DNA of 8,964 nt from Micavibrio aeruginosavorus. Its GTDB lineage: Bacteria; Pseudomonadota; Alphaproteobacteria; UBA9219. The position numbers and the translations under genes were made by a program. Below are positions 1 through 6,970 of this stretch, piece after piece. How positions within the stretch are numbered: position 1 is the stretch's first letter; every line of letters begins with the position of its first letter. The notes under the pieces were generated by a model that was not told the DNA's origin, did no database searches, and saw only the letters and a program-made list of their open reading frames with translations. The stretch spans positions 1-8,964 of the forward strand of contig DYNT01000047.1 of the NCBI GenBank assembly GCA_020720905.1, written 5' to 3'.

Positions 1-1170
1 GGTTGGCTCCTTCGATCCTGCGCGAAAGCCCAGCGCCGCCAGCATCCCACGAGCCTTCGCCGCCGTTTCGGCGGTCTCGCTTTCGGGGTCGCTGTCCTTC
101 ACAATCGTCGCGCCTGCGCCGATGGAAAACGTGCCATCCAGCGCAATGTCGGCCATGCGAATCGTGATGGGGGAATCCAGCGTATCGCCGCTGGCGTCAC
201 GCCCTAAAAGAGCCAGCGCGCTGCCATAATAGCCACGCGATTGTTCGTTATAGCGATAGTTGATGCGGCAGGCGTTCTCAATGGGACTGCCCACCACGGT
301 GGCCGCGAACATGCTGCTGCGTAGCATAGCGATCACATCGCGATCCGATTGCCCCGCCAGCACATATTCCGTGTGGATCAGCTTGGACATTTCTTTGATC
401 ATTGGGCCGACGACTTGACCGCCTGCGGTGCAAACCTCGGCCATCATTTTAAGCTCTTCATCGACGACCATCAAAAGCTCAAAGATTTCTTTTTGATCGC
501 CAAGGAATCCTTGCAGCGCGGGCAGGGCTTCGGCGCGGTCATGCTCCATCTTGCGAAGCGTGCCGCTGATGGGGTTCATCTTGACGTTCCCGCCCTTGAC
601 AGAAAGATGCCGCTCTGGCGTTGCGCCGATAAAATAACGCTCACCCGTGAAGTATAAAAAAGTCCAATACGTGCCGTATTCGTTTTCAAGAAGGCGGCGA
701 TAAACGGACAGCGCCTTGGCGCGATCAAACGCCGCGATGCGTCCGCGATAGGTGCGCGGCACGACAAAGTTGCAGCCCGCGCCACGGCCAATCTCATCGT
801 CGATGATCCGGCGCACCATCGCGGCAAAACCTGCGTCATCGGGTGTGAAAGCGCCCTCGCCGTCCATGGTCAGCGTTTCATCGGGCAAGAGGGGCATAAG
901 TTGATTGAGGGGGATTGTGTCTTGTTCCTCTATCGTCAGGCACAGGATCTTTTCGTTGTTGTGCCGCGCTTGAAAGCCTAGCTCCTCCACTTGGCGAAAG
1001 GGCAGGATGCTCAGCGTGTCGAATGTTTCTTGGGAAGGCGTACCCTTGCAGCGTGGAATAGCGGCCAGCTTATCAAGGGCGGCAACAGAACCAGTCAGGC
1101 ACAAAACGGTGTCTTCGGCCTGTTGGCGGATCAGGGCAAACGGTTTTGTGGTGGTCAGAAGATTGATCAT
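1..1170 (-). CDS. phzE: PhzE-type chorismate-utilising synthase (ADIC/anthranilate synthase family), 3' end beyond window
   Basis: This frame is open from an ATG at 1170 to the left edge, giving 390 codons without a stop, so the C-terminus is missing. PhzE enzymes convert chorismate plus glutamine-derived ammonia into 2-amino-2-deoxyisochorismate, the entry step to phenazines and some other metabolites. The visible part is the chorismate-binding synthase domain. Recognisable blocks are DDEIGRGAGCNFVV (about 124-137), ATPERH (183-188), MNPISGT (198-204), MVVDEELKMMAEVC (234-247), KLIHTEY (263-269), VVGSPIENACR (292-302), SRGYYG (311-316), and GAGATIVKDSDPESE (351-365). The DEELKMM block and the HTEY block resemble PhzE rather than TrpE, which has DLARNDLGR at that position. 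Family members usually continue into a class I glutamine amidotransferase domain; that part would lie outside the window. The start has a good ribosome site, AGAGG, 6-7 bases upstream. A divergent anthranilate synthase remains possible. Confidence 0.88.
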   Translation of the reverse strand, partial: MINLLTTTKPFALIRQQAEDTVLCLTGSVAALDKLAAIPRCKGTPSQETFDTLSILPFRQVEELGFQARHNNEKILCLTIEEQDTIPLNQLMPLLPDETLTMDGEGAFTPDDAGFAAMVRRIIDDEIGRGAGCNFVVPRTYRGRIAAFDRAKALSVYRRLLENEYGTYWTFLYFTGERYFIGATPERHLSVKGGNVKMNPISGTLRKMEHDRAEALPALQGFLGDQKEIFELLMVVDEELKMMAEVCTAGGQVVGPMIKEMSKLIHTEYVLAGQSDRDVIAMLRSSMFAATVVGSPIENACRINYRYNEQSRGYYGSALALLGRDASGDTLDSPITIRMADIALDGTFSIGAGATIVKDSDPESETAETAAKARGMLAALGFRAGSKEPT

Positions 1171-1259
1171 AGGCGGCCTCTTTCATGAAGGACGTGGAAG
1201 ATGCGCAAAAAACGCATGCGAAAGCCCATGAGGGCTTGGACGATTAATCCTGCCGCCAT
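1167..1259 (-). CDS. possible 30-residue leader ORF overlapping the phzE-like start
   Basis: A small frame begins at an ATG at 1259, preceded by AAGGG a few bases upstream, and encodes 30 residues (MAAGLIVQALMGFRMRFLRI, then FHVLHERGRL). Its TGA overlaps the ATG of the phzE-like gene in an ATGA arrangement, as in translationally coupled pairs. Within it are two short potential hairpins, at 1222-1237 (AAGCCC/GGGCTT) and 1201-1217 (ATGCG/CGCAT). The peptide has three Phe but no Trp, so it is not a classical trp leader. I do not recognise it. It could be a regulatory leader peptide or a chance frame in a 144-bp gap. Confidence 0.3.
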   Translation of the reverse strand: MAAGLIVQALMGFRMRFLRIFHVLHERGRL

Positions 1260-1314
1260 CGCCCTTGTGTTGAGAGAAAGAGAGAAAAAGAAAAAAGCAT
1301 GCTTGTTTTCTGCC

Positions 1315-2214
1315 CTACTTGCACTTCAGCTTGGCGCGTTCTTGATCGGCGCGGGCGCGGATCGTTGGGGCGGCGTTGGGATATTTGCTTTTAAGCGCCG
1401 ACAGGGCGCTGCACGCATCCTCGGTCTTTTCAATCGCGCCCAAAGACATCGCCATCTTGAGCAAAGAATCAGGCGCTTTGGTTCCTTTGGGGTTTTGCTG
1501 ATACGCCTCGGCAAAGGCAACGGCAGCGTCGCCGAATTTAGCGCGAACATAATACGTTTCGGCATGCCAGTATTTGGCGTTATCGATCAACTTATCCTGC
1601 GGGTATTTTTTGATGAAGGTGCTGAAAGATTTTTCAGCCTCGTCATAATTGGCTTGGCGTAACAGGCCAAAGGCGCGCTCATACAGCTCTTGCGCCGTTA
1701 GGCCGTAATCGGCAGGTTTGGCGGGCAGCGGCGGTGCTTTGGCTCCCGCAACCGCGCCTGTAACTTTATTACCGCGCACTTTGACGCCGCCCAATGTTCC
1801 TGACACAGGCGGTAATTCAGGCTCTGGCGTGCCCGTTGCTGTAGGCTCATCTTCATCGCGGGAGAGGGACGGCGCGTTTGCGCTTGATGAGGCTGGTGGC
1901 AAAGGTGGAGCAGCAGCGGGGATGGCGGGCGGCGGTGCGCTTTCCAATTTCGTCAGGCGCATATCGTTATCGGCCTGCATTTTCTGCAAGGCTGTATCAA
2001 TGCGGCGCAAGGCATAATCGATTTGCTCCATCTTGCCTGTTAAGGCGCGCATTTGATCTTCAACAGCGGATAGGCGCATTTCTGTGCCTGTGCTGGCGGC
2101 AGCGGCGCGTCCCGCATAGGGGCCGTCTTCATCTTGCGCGGCGCAAGGGCGCGGCGCGGCAAGCACAAGGGCGAGCATTAGGGCGGACGAAGCGAGGAGG
2201 GGGCGTTTAATCAT
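1315..2214 (-). CDS. cpoB: Tol-Pal system / cell division coordinator CpoB (YbgF)
   Basis: This is a periplasmic protein that links the Tol-Pal outer-membrane constriction machinery with peptidoglycan synthesis at the division site. From the ATG at 2214 it has 299 residues. A signal peptide covers about 1-26 (KR, a hydrophobic core, then PCAA before Gln). A trimerising coiled coil follows at about 43-92, then a Pro/Ala/Ser-rich linker to about 170. A C-terminal TPR domain runs from about 172 to 299, with the family-typical block ending a first repeat in KKYPQDKLIDNAKYWHAETYY. An in-frame ATG at 2253 would add 13 residues including acidic ones before the signal peptide. I prefer 2214 because it puts the basic residues directly before the hydrophobic core. 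Neither start has a strong ribosome site. The usual neighbours tolB and pal are absent; yggS lies upstream, 38 bp from the 2253 start and 77 bp from the 2214 start. Identity is confident, the start less so. Confidence 0.88.
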   Translation of the reverse strand: MIKRPLLASSALMLALVLAAPRPCAAQDEDGPYAGRAAAASTGTEMRLSAVEDQMRALTGKMEQIDYALRRIDTALQKMQADNDMRLTKLESAPPPAIPAAAPPLPPASSSANAPSLSRDEDEPTATGTPEPELPPVSGTLGGVKVRGNKVTGAVAGAKAPPLPAKPADYGLTAQELYERAFGLLRQANYDEAEKSFSTFIKKYPQDKLIDNAKYWHAETYYVRAKFGDAAVAFAEAYQQNPKGTKAPDSLLKMAMSLGAIEKTEDACSALSALKSKYPNAAPTIRARADQERAKLKCK

Positions 2215-2291
2215 GGCGGGGTTCCCAATCGAATCAGTATCTCTTTTCATCATAGCGCCGTTGCCCAGAAAGCCAACCTTGAGGTTTAAGG

Positions 2292-2951
2292 CTATCTTTG
2301 GCCGAAAAGCGCCGTGCCGATCCGCACATGGGTTGCGCCATGGGCGATGGCTTGCTCAAAATCCGCGCTCATCCCCATGCTGATATGCGTAAGGCCAAGA
2401 GAATCGGCCAGCGTTTTCAGGCAAGCAAAAAAGGGCGCGGGATCCTGAGCCTTAGGAGGAAGCGCCATCAATCCGTCAATTTTAAGGCCAAGGTCTTGGC
2501 AGGTAGCCAAAAATCCCGCCACGTCTTTGGGGGGGATGCCCGCCTTTTGCGGCTCCTCACCGACATTGACCTCAATCAGCAAGCGGGGGGCGCGTCCCTG
2601 TTTCTTGATCTCTTTTGCTAAAGCTTGCGCCAGCTTGAGGCGGTCGAGGGTTTCGATCACGTCAAAAAGGCCAACGGCTTCAGCCACCTTGTTGGTCTGC
2701 AGGGGGCCTATCAGGTGCAGCGTTAAATCGGGATAAAGCGCCTTTAGGGCGGGAAACTTGGTGGCAGCTTCTTGCACCCTGTTTTCGCCAAAAACGCGCA
2801 GCCCCGCCGCCAAAGCCGCCTCTATGGCTTCTAGGGGCTGTGTCTTGCTGACGGACACAAGGGTGACAGAGTCAGGGACGCAGCTCGCTTGCAAGGCCGC
2901 CTTCATGATTTTTTGCTGAATCGCCGCAAGCGAGGTTGAGATTGTATCCAT
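2292..2951 (-). CDS. yggS: YggS family pyridoxal phosphate homeostasis protein
   Basis: This cytoplasmic single-domain PLP-binding protein (PLPBP family, alanine racemase-like TIM-barrel fold) buffers pyridoxal phosphate and affects amino-acid and keto-acid balance; it has no firmly established enzymatic activity. The visible family motifs are LVSVSKTQP with the PLP-binding lysine at about residue 36, FGENRVQEA, LHLIGPLQTNK, IEVNVGEEPQKAG and the phosphate-binding C-terminal block SMGMSADFEQAIAHGATHVR. The length of 219 residues fits the family norm of about 220-235. I chose the ATG at 2951; an in-frame TTG at 2960 would add three residues. No strong ribosome site is visible for either. It is divergent from the toxin-antitoxin operon and probably co-directional or co-transcribed with cpoB. 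Confidence 0.95.
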   Translation of the reverse strand: MDTISTSLAAIQQKIMKAALQASCVPDSVTLVSVSKTQPLEAIEAALAAGLRVFGENRVQEAATKFPALKALYPDLTLHLIGPLQTNKVAEAVGLFDVIETLDRLKLAQALAKEIKKQGRAPRLLIEVNVGEEPQKAGIPPKDVAGFLATCQDLGLKIDGLMALPPKAQDPAPFFACLKTLADSLGLTHISMGMSADFEQAIAHGATHVRIGTALFGQR

Positions 2952-2990
2952 GTCAATCAAACAGTTATGGGGATTTTGGGCGAAATTGCC

Positions 2991-3019
2991 TTGACAAAAG
3001 CTTTCAAAGAGACTAAACT
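2991..3019 (+). promoter_or_regulatory. sigma-70-like promoter of the toxin-antitoxin operon
   Basis: A perfect -35 box TTGACA (2991-2996) is followed, after 17 bp, by a -10-like TAAACT (3014-3019). This sits 29 bp before the antitoxin ATG, with a strong ribosome site AGGGAGG at about 3035-3041. The spacing is ideal, although the -10 box matches only four of six consensus bases. Confidence 0.65.
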
Positions 3020-3028
3020 TAGTTTAGT
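3012..3028. promoter_or_regulatory. 17-bp perfect palindrome, probable antitoxin operator
   Basis: The sequence ACTAAACTTAGTTTAGT is a perfect inverted repeat with 8-bp arms around a single central T. It covers the -10 box of the promoter before the antitoxin gene. Phd/YefM antitoxins are known to autorepress by binding palindromes at their own promoters, so this is the natural operator candidate. Binding itself is inferred. Confidence 0.65.
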
Positions 3029-3047
3029 TTATATAGGGAGGCGATCC

Positions 3048-3311
3048 ATGGACGTTATCAACATCCACAATGCTAAAACTAATCTTTCTAAGTTGGTTGA
3101 GCAAGTGCTTGCGGGGCAAGAGATCATTATTAGCCGCAGCGGCAAACCCGTGATCAAGCTTATCCCGTATGATGCGCCTGATGTTTTGATGCCGCGCACA
3201 TTTGGAAAATGGAAAGGAACTTTTACCCTTTCCGAAGATTGCTTTGCTCCTGATCCGGACATAGAAACGCTTTTCAACAATGCGCCTTTGTTTCCGAAGG
3301 ATAAGCCATGA
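3048..3311 (+). CDS. type II antitoxin, Phd/YefM family
   Basis: This 87-residue antitoxin begins at the ATG at 3048, which follows the ribosome site AGGGAGG. A longer frame from 2967 is unlikely because it would read through the promoter. The N-terminal part has the Phd/YefM DNA-binding fold signature: NIHNAKTNLSKLVEQVLAGQ, then IIISRSGKPVIKLIP. The C-terminal part (about 48-87), with KWKG and acidic residues ending in LFNNAPLF, is the segment that would wrap around and inhibit the toxin. The gene overlaps the toxin start by 4 bp (ATGA), the standard layout for such pairs. It probably represses its own promoter at the palindrome over the -10 box. Confidence 0.93.
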   Translation: MDVINIHNAKTNLSKLVEQVLAGQEIIISRSGKPVIKLIPYDAPDVLMPRTFGKWKGTFTLSEDCFAPDPDIETLFNNAPLFPKDKP

Positions 3312-3685
3312 ATCTGCTTATCGACAGTCATGTTTTCATTTGGTGGGCTGAAGGGCTATCCCAATTGAGCCCTACAGCGCGCGGGTACTTAAGTGATTCA
3401 AAGAATAAAGTTTATCTGAGCATTGCTTCGCTTTGGGAACTTTATATCAAGATCAACAACGGCAAGCTAACGGCGAAGACAGATTTGCGTCGTGTGGTTG
3501 AGGACTGCGCTTTTCCCATCTTGCCGATAACGCCGGACGATGTGGAGGTTGCGACTGGCTTGCCCATGCACCATCGCGACCCGTTTGACCGTATGCTCAT
3601 TGCGCAGGCCGTTAATAACAATATGGTCTTGGTAACGGCGGACGAACAGATTATACATTACGAAGTTTCTTTATTGAAAAGCTAG
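3308..3685 (+). CDS. type II toxin, PIN-domain ribonuclease (VapC-like)
   Basis: This 125-residue PIN-domain protein is predicted to be a magnesium-dependent endoribonuclease neutralised by the preceding antitoxin. The acidic catalytic set is complete: Asp6 in LLIDSHVFIWW, Glu44 in SLWELYIK, Asp94 in DPFDRMLIAQA (Asp91 nearby), and Asp112 in TADEQI. Length matches the family. The pair is a Phd-type antitoxin with a PIN toxin, a common combination; cognate RNA targets of PIN toxins are often tRNA or rRNA, but the target here is unknown. It overlaps the antitoxin by 4 bp and ends 16 bp before gatB, so the two could share transcripts. No defect is visible, so it is probably functional. Confidence 0.93.
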   Translation: MNLLIDSHVFIWWAEGLSQLSPTARGYLSDSKNKVYLSIASLWELYIKINNGKLTAKTDLRRVVEDCAFPILPITPDDVEVATGLPMHHRDPFDRMLIAQAVNNNMVLVTADEQIIHYEVSLLKS

Positions 3686-3701
3686 AAGTGATGGGACTGC
3701 T

Positions 3702-5156
3702 ATGACCTACGTTCAAGGACAGACAGGCGAGTGGGAGATGGTGATTGGGCTTGAGGTTCATGCCCAAGTCACGTCCAAAGCCAAATTGTTTTCGGGCGCT
3801 TCGGCGGCCTTTGGCGGTGCGCCCAACGCGCACGTCTCGCTGGTCGATGCGGGCTTTCCGGGCATGCTGCCCGTCATCAACAAGTATTGCGTTGAGCAAG
3901 CGGTGCGCACAGGCCTTGGCCTTAAAGCGCAGATTAATTTGACATCTGTTTTTGATCGCAAAAATTATTTTTATGCCGATTTGCCGAACGGCTATCAGAT
4001 CAGCCAGTTTACGCAGCCCATCGTTGGCAAGGGCGAGATCATCCTTGACCTAGAGGGCGGCAAGTCGCGCACCGTCGGAATCACGCGCCTACACCTTGAA
4101 CAAGATGCGGGCAAAAGCATGCACGACCAAAGCCCCACGGAAACCTTTGTGGACTTGAACCGCGCGGGAGTGGCCTTGATGGAAGTGGTGTCTGAGCCAG
4201 ACATGCGCAGCGGCGAGGAAGCCGCCGCCTACCTGAAGAAATTGCGCGCTATTGTGCGCTATCTGGGCACATGCGATGGCAATATGGAGGAAGGCTCCAT
4301 GCGCTGCGATGTGAACATCTCTATGCGCCGCGTGGGCGTGGAGACGCTGGGCACGCGTTGCGAGATTAAGAATGTGAACTCCATCCGCTTTGTGATGCAA
4401 GCCATCGATTATGAAGCGCAGCGGCAGGTGGAAATCCTTGAAGGCGGCGGCACGATAAAGCAGGAAACGCGCCTATGGGATACGGGCAAAGGGATCACCC
4501 GCGCCATGCGATCAAAGGAAGAAGCGCATGATTACCGCTATTTCCCCGATCCCGATTTGTTGCCGCTTGTGTTGGATGCGGCGTGGGTGGAGGCGATTAA
4601 AAAGACATTGCCCGAACTGCCCGATGAAAAGAAGCAGCGCTTTATCAGCGCCTATGGCCTGACTGATTATGACGCCTCGGTTCTGGTCGCGGAAAAGGCG
4701 AGCGCCGATTTCTTTGAAACGGTGGCGACGGGACGTGATGGCAAGCTGGCGGCCAACTGGGTGACGAGCGAGCTGTTTGGCGCGCTCAACAAAATGGGCA
4801 AGACGATTGAGGAAAGCCCCATCAGCGGCTTGGCGCTGGGCGGCCTGATTGAGCTTATCAGCAACGACACGATTTCGGGGCGCATCGCCAAGGACGTGTT
4901 TGCCGAGATGTTGACAACGGGCAACCCCGCCGCGCAAATTGTTGAGGAAAAAGGCTTGCGGCAGGTCACGGACATGGGCGCGATTGGCGCAGAGATCGAT
5001 AAGATTCTGGCGGCCAACGCCGACAAGGTGGCAGAATATCGCGCTGGCAAGGATAAGCTCTTCGGCTTCTTTGTGGGGCAGGTGATGAAGGCCACAGGCG
5101 GCAAGCTCAACCCCGCGATGCTGAATGAAACGCTTAAAGAAAAACTGAAAGGATAA
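3702..5156 (+). CDS. gatB: Asp-tRNA(Asn)/Glu-tRNA(Gln) amidotransferase subunit B
   Basis: GatB is the kinase/transamidation subunit of the GatCAB complex. It phosphorylates and then amidates mischarged Glu-tRNA(Gln) or Asp-tRNA(Asn) in the cytoplasm, using ammonia from GatA. The 484-residue length is complete. Visible family blocks are MVIGLEVHAQV (about 13-23), DRKNYFYADLPNGYQISQF (about 85-103), HLEQDAGKSMHD, VDLNRAGVALMEVVSEPD, GTCDGNMEEGSMRCDVNIS and GTRCEIKNVNS, followed by the helical and YqeY-like C-terminal domain including ISGRIAKDVFAEML. Commonly gatB follows gatC and gatA; here they are not adjacent and a toxin-antitoxin pair lies 16 bp upstream. The ribosome site is weak. The downstream membrane-protein gene begins 3 bp after its stop. 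Confidence 0.97.
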   Translation: MTYVQGQTGEWEMVIGLEVHAQVTSKAKLFSGASAAFGGAPNAHVSLVDAGFPGMLPVINKYCVEQAVRTGLGLKAQINLTSVFDRKNYFYADLPNGYQISQFTQPIVGKGEIILDLEGGKSRTVGITRLHLEQDAGKSMHDQSPTETFVDLNRAGVALMEVVSEPDMRSGEEAAAYLKKLRAIVRYLGTCDGNMEEGSMRCDVNISMRRVGVETLGTRCEIKNVNSIRFVMQAIDYEAQRQVEILEGGGTIKQETRLWDTGKGITRAMRSKEEAHDYRYFPDPDLLPLVLDAAWVEAIKKTLPELPDEKKQRFISAYGLTDYDASVLVAEKASADFFETVATGRDGKLAANWVTSELFGALNKMGKTIEESPISGLALGGLIELISNDTISGRIAKDVFAEMLTTGNPAAQIVEEKGLRQVTDMGAIGAEIDKILAANADKVAEYRAGKDKLFGFFVGQVMKATGGKLNPAMLNETLKEKLKG

Positions 5157-5159
5157 TCC

Positions 5160-6350
5160 ATGTTTCTTGCTCGTAAACTAAAGAAATGGGTGGCTCACCA
5201 GCTTATCAGTGAAGAGCAAGCGAACAAGATTATCGCCTTTGAAAAAGAAAACGGCCGCTCTGGCATTTACTTTGGCCTTGGCGGTCTAGGCGTGCTGAGC
5301 GTTATTCTGGGGATTGTCTCGATCATCGCCGCCAACTGGGATCTCTTTGCCCCAGAAACCAAGCTTATCAGTCATGCCTTTATCAACATCGCGCTTGCCT
5401 TGGCTCTCGTGAAGGTTGAGGATAAAGCTTCTTGGATCAAAGAGGTCTTGGTCTCGCTACAGGCAGGGTTGGTGATGACCTTCATCGCCTTGATCGGCCA
5501 AGTGTTGCAAACGCAAGCGCCTCTATGGCAACCGCTGGGGCTTTGGCTTTTATTGACGACGCCGATGCTTTTGCTTTATGCGCGGTTCTCCGGCATGATT
5601 GCCATCTGGCTGGTTATTATTGGCGTGTTTACAGCTTCTTTTGCTGAACATGTCTTACCCAAAGAAGCGGCGCATGTCTTTTTACCAGCCGTTCCCTTTG
5701 GCCTTTATATCTTGTTCAGCTGGAAAAAAGTACGGGAGATTTTGCCCCATTGGACAGGCGCTGTGCAACGGCTCTTTTGGGTGTTTATCGTTGCCATGAC
5801 AACGATAAGCCAGTATTTCTGGGAAGTTGAGGTCTTTGGTCCTTATCACCAAGAGTTTTTTGTCCTTGGTCCCTATAATCCCCCTTTTGTTCCCCCCTTC
5901 GCATCAATTGCTACGGCGGGCATTGGCGTTTTGATCATTTTCCTCTTGAACTTTGCACAACGAGAACACTTTATCACGGCATGGCAGAGCGAAAAAAAAG
6001 AATGGGATGCCGTTCTTGTGACAAGCTTTGCTTTTGCGGCATTGCCCAGTCTATTGCCACATGGAAGCCTAGCGTTTGTCGGCGCGCTGATGTTCTGTCT
6101 CTATTGGTTCTTTATGGGGGGCATGGGGCTGCGGCTGGGCATTGACCGACTGTGGACGGGAGCCGTTATTCTTATCGGCTTCCGCCTTTTTGGTGCTTAT
6201 GTTGAGATTATGGGCTCGCTGGCCTTGCAGGGCGTTGGCTTTATCATAACGGGGGCGCTCTTTTTGGGGATGGCGTGGGGCATTAAAAAAATCATTCAAC
6301 AAAAGCCCACATGGCTTGTGGCGGCATCGCAGAAAGGAGGCCAGCTATGA
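5160..6350 (+). CDS. DUF2157 domain-containing multi-spanning membrane protein
   Basis: This 396-residue inner-membrane protein has a short cytoplasmic-looking N-terminus (basic, with LISEEQANKIIAFEKE at about 15-30). About ten or eleven hydrophobic segments follow, starting with GLGVLSVILGIVSIIAANWD. That segment and the preceding helical hairpin are the DUF2157 signature. The function of the family is unknown. The gene starts 3 bp after the gatB stop with a modest GGA ribosome site inside the gatB end, so it is probably translationally coupled to gatB. It overlaps the next gene by 4 bp (ATGA). The pairing with a GDYXXLXY protein is a known recurrent neighbourhood and suggests that the two work together at the envelope. 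Confidence 0.85.
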   Translation: MFLARKLKKWVAHQLISEEQANKIIAFEKENGRSGIYFGLGGLGVLSVILGIVSIIAANWDLFAPETKLISHAFINIALALALVKVEDKASWIKEVLVSLQAGLVMTFIALIGQVLQTQAPLWQPLGLWLLLTTPMLLLYARFSGMIAIWLVIIGVFTASFAEHVLPKEAAHVFLPAVPFGLYILFSWKKVREILPHWTGAVQRLFWVFIVAMTTISQYFWEVEVFGPYHQEFFVLGPYNPPFVPPFASIATAGIGVLIIFLLNFAQREHFITAWQSEKKEWDAVLVTSFAFAALPSLLPHGSLAFVGALMFCLYWFFMGGMGLRLGIDRLWTGAVILIGFRLFGAYVEIMGSLALQGVGFIITGALFLGMAWGIKKIIQQKPTWLVAASQKGGQL

Positions 6351-6970
6351 CTTCTTCAACATCAAAAAAGGCCTTTGGCTTGGTGTTCCTTCTTGTCCCA
6401 ACGCTTGCTTTGGGCGCGGCGGTCAGTATCAGCCTTGTTCGCCTTGAGACAGCGCCCATTATGCGGCTTCCCTTAATGGGCTATGACCCTGTTGATATTT
6501 TGCATGGGCATTATATTCAGTTTCAATTTGATGATCAGACGTTTTTAGACAAAACACCGTCCATTGGGTACGGTGAGCGCTGTTCGTGTCTTCATCGGAT
6601 TGAGCCGCTCAGCAATGGCCAGAACGTGAAGGGGGAGATCGTTCCTTGTGAAAAGAAGGCCGCGCTTCAATGCGATTATTGGGTTTCAAACACTGCGTTT
6701 TTTGAAGAGAACCACAAGTTCTTTTTTGATGAGCGTTATGCCATAGCGCTTGACGCTTTGATACGCGAGGCTCTGCCCCAACGCCCCTCGCGTTGGCAGA
6801 AGAAGAAGTCATCAGAAGAGAGCGCGCCTTTGCCGCTTTCTCGCGTGACCATGGACGTTGCGATTTTGCCGAGCGGCGCGATGAAGCTGAAAATGCTGAG
6901 CATCGATGGCAAGCCATGGAAAGAGGCGGTTGATATCCATCACTCTATGAAAGAACGCATAAAACCTTGA
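6347..6970 (+). CDS. GDYXXLXY-family membrane-anchored protein
   Basis: The 207-residue product starts at the ATG at 6347, preceded by a perfect AGGAGG at 6335-6340; a longer frame from 6311 is not needed. A single N-terminal hydrophobic segment (about 9-31) would anchor it in the inner membrane with a periplasmic domain. The hallmark motif follows at about 45-61 as GYDPVDILHGHYIQFQF, with His in place of the usual Asp of GDY. Other family-like parts are HKFFFDERYAIALDALIREA and the closing VTMDVAILPSGAMKLKMLSI, then DGKP. Cysteines at 79, 81, 101 and 109 could form disulfides. Function is unknown. It overlaps the DUF2157 gene by 4 bp, so joint expression is likely. Confidence 0.82.
   Translation: MTSSTSKKAFGLVFLLVPTLALGAAVSISLVRLETAPIMRLPLMGYDPVDILHGHYIQFQFDDQTFLDKTPSIGYGERCSCLHRIEPLSNGQNVKGEIVPCEKKAALQCDYWVSNTAFFEENHKFFFDERYAIALDALIREALPQRPSRWQKKKSSEESAPLPLSRVTMDVAILPSGAMKLKMLSIDGKPWKEAVDIHHSMKERIKP

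Noticed and set aside
349..1188. Several plus- and minus-strand frames of 65-102 codons
   Set aside because: They lie inside the phzE-like gene in other frames and have no family motifs or ribosome sites.
1270..1312. Possible intrinsic terminator after cpoB (AAGCATGCTT before a T run on the minus strand)
   Set aside because: The palindrome leaves a loop of only two to four bases and a very weak stem, so it cannot be called a terminator.
1201..2210. Plus-strand frames of 99-153 codons opposite cpoB
   Set aside because: They are antisense shadows of the cpoB coding sequence; the Gly/Ala-rich product at 1718-2017 is the reverse of cpoB's Pro/Ala linker.
2967..3047. A longer antitoxin start at 2967
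   Set aside because: It would place the promoter and operator inside the coding region; the ATG at 3048 has the strong ribosome site and begins at the family's normal N-terminus.
4089..5161. Minus-strand frames of 103, 141 and 164 codons within gatB
   Set aside because: gatB is clearly conserved in the opposite direction; these antisense frames arise from its codon bias.
6069..6917. Minus-strand frames opposite the DUF2157 and GDYXXLXY genes
   Set aside because: They have no recognisable motif and fully overlap supported genes.
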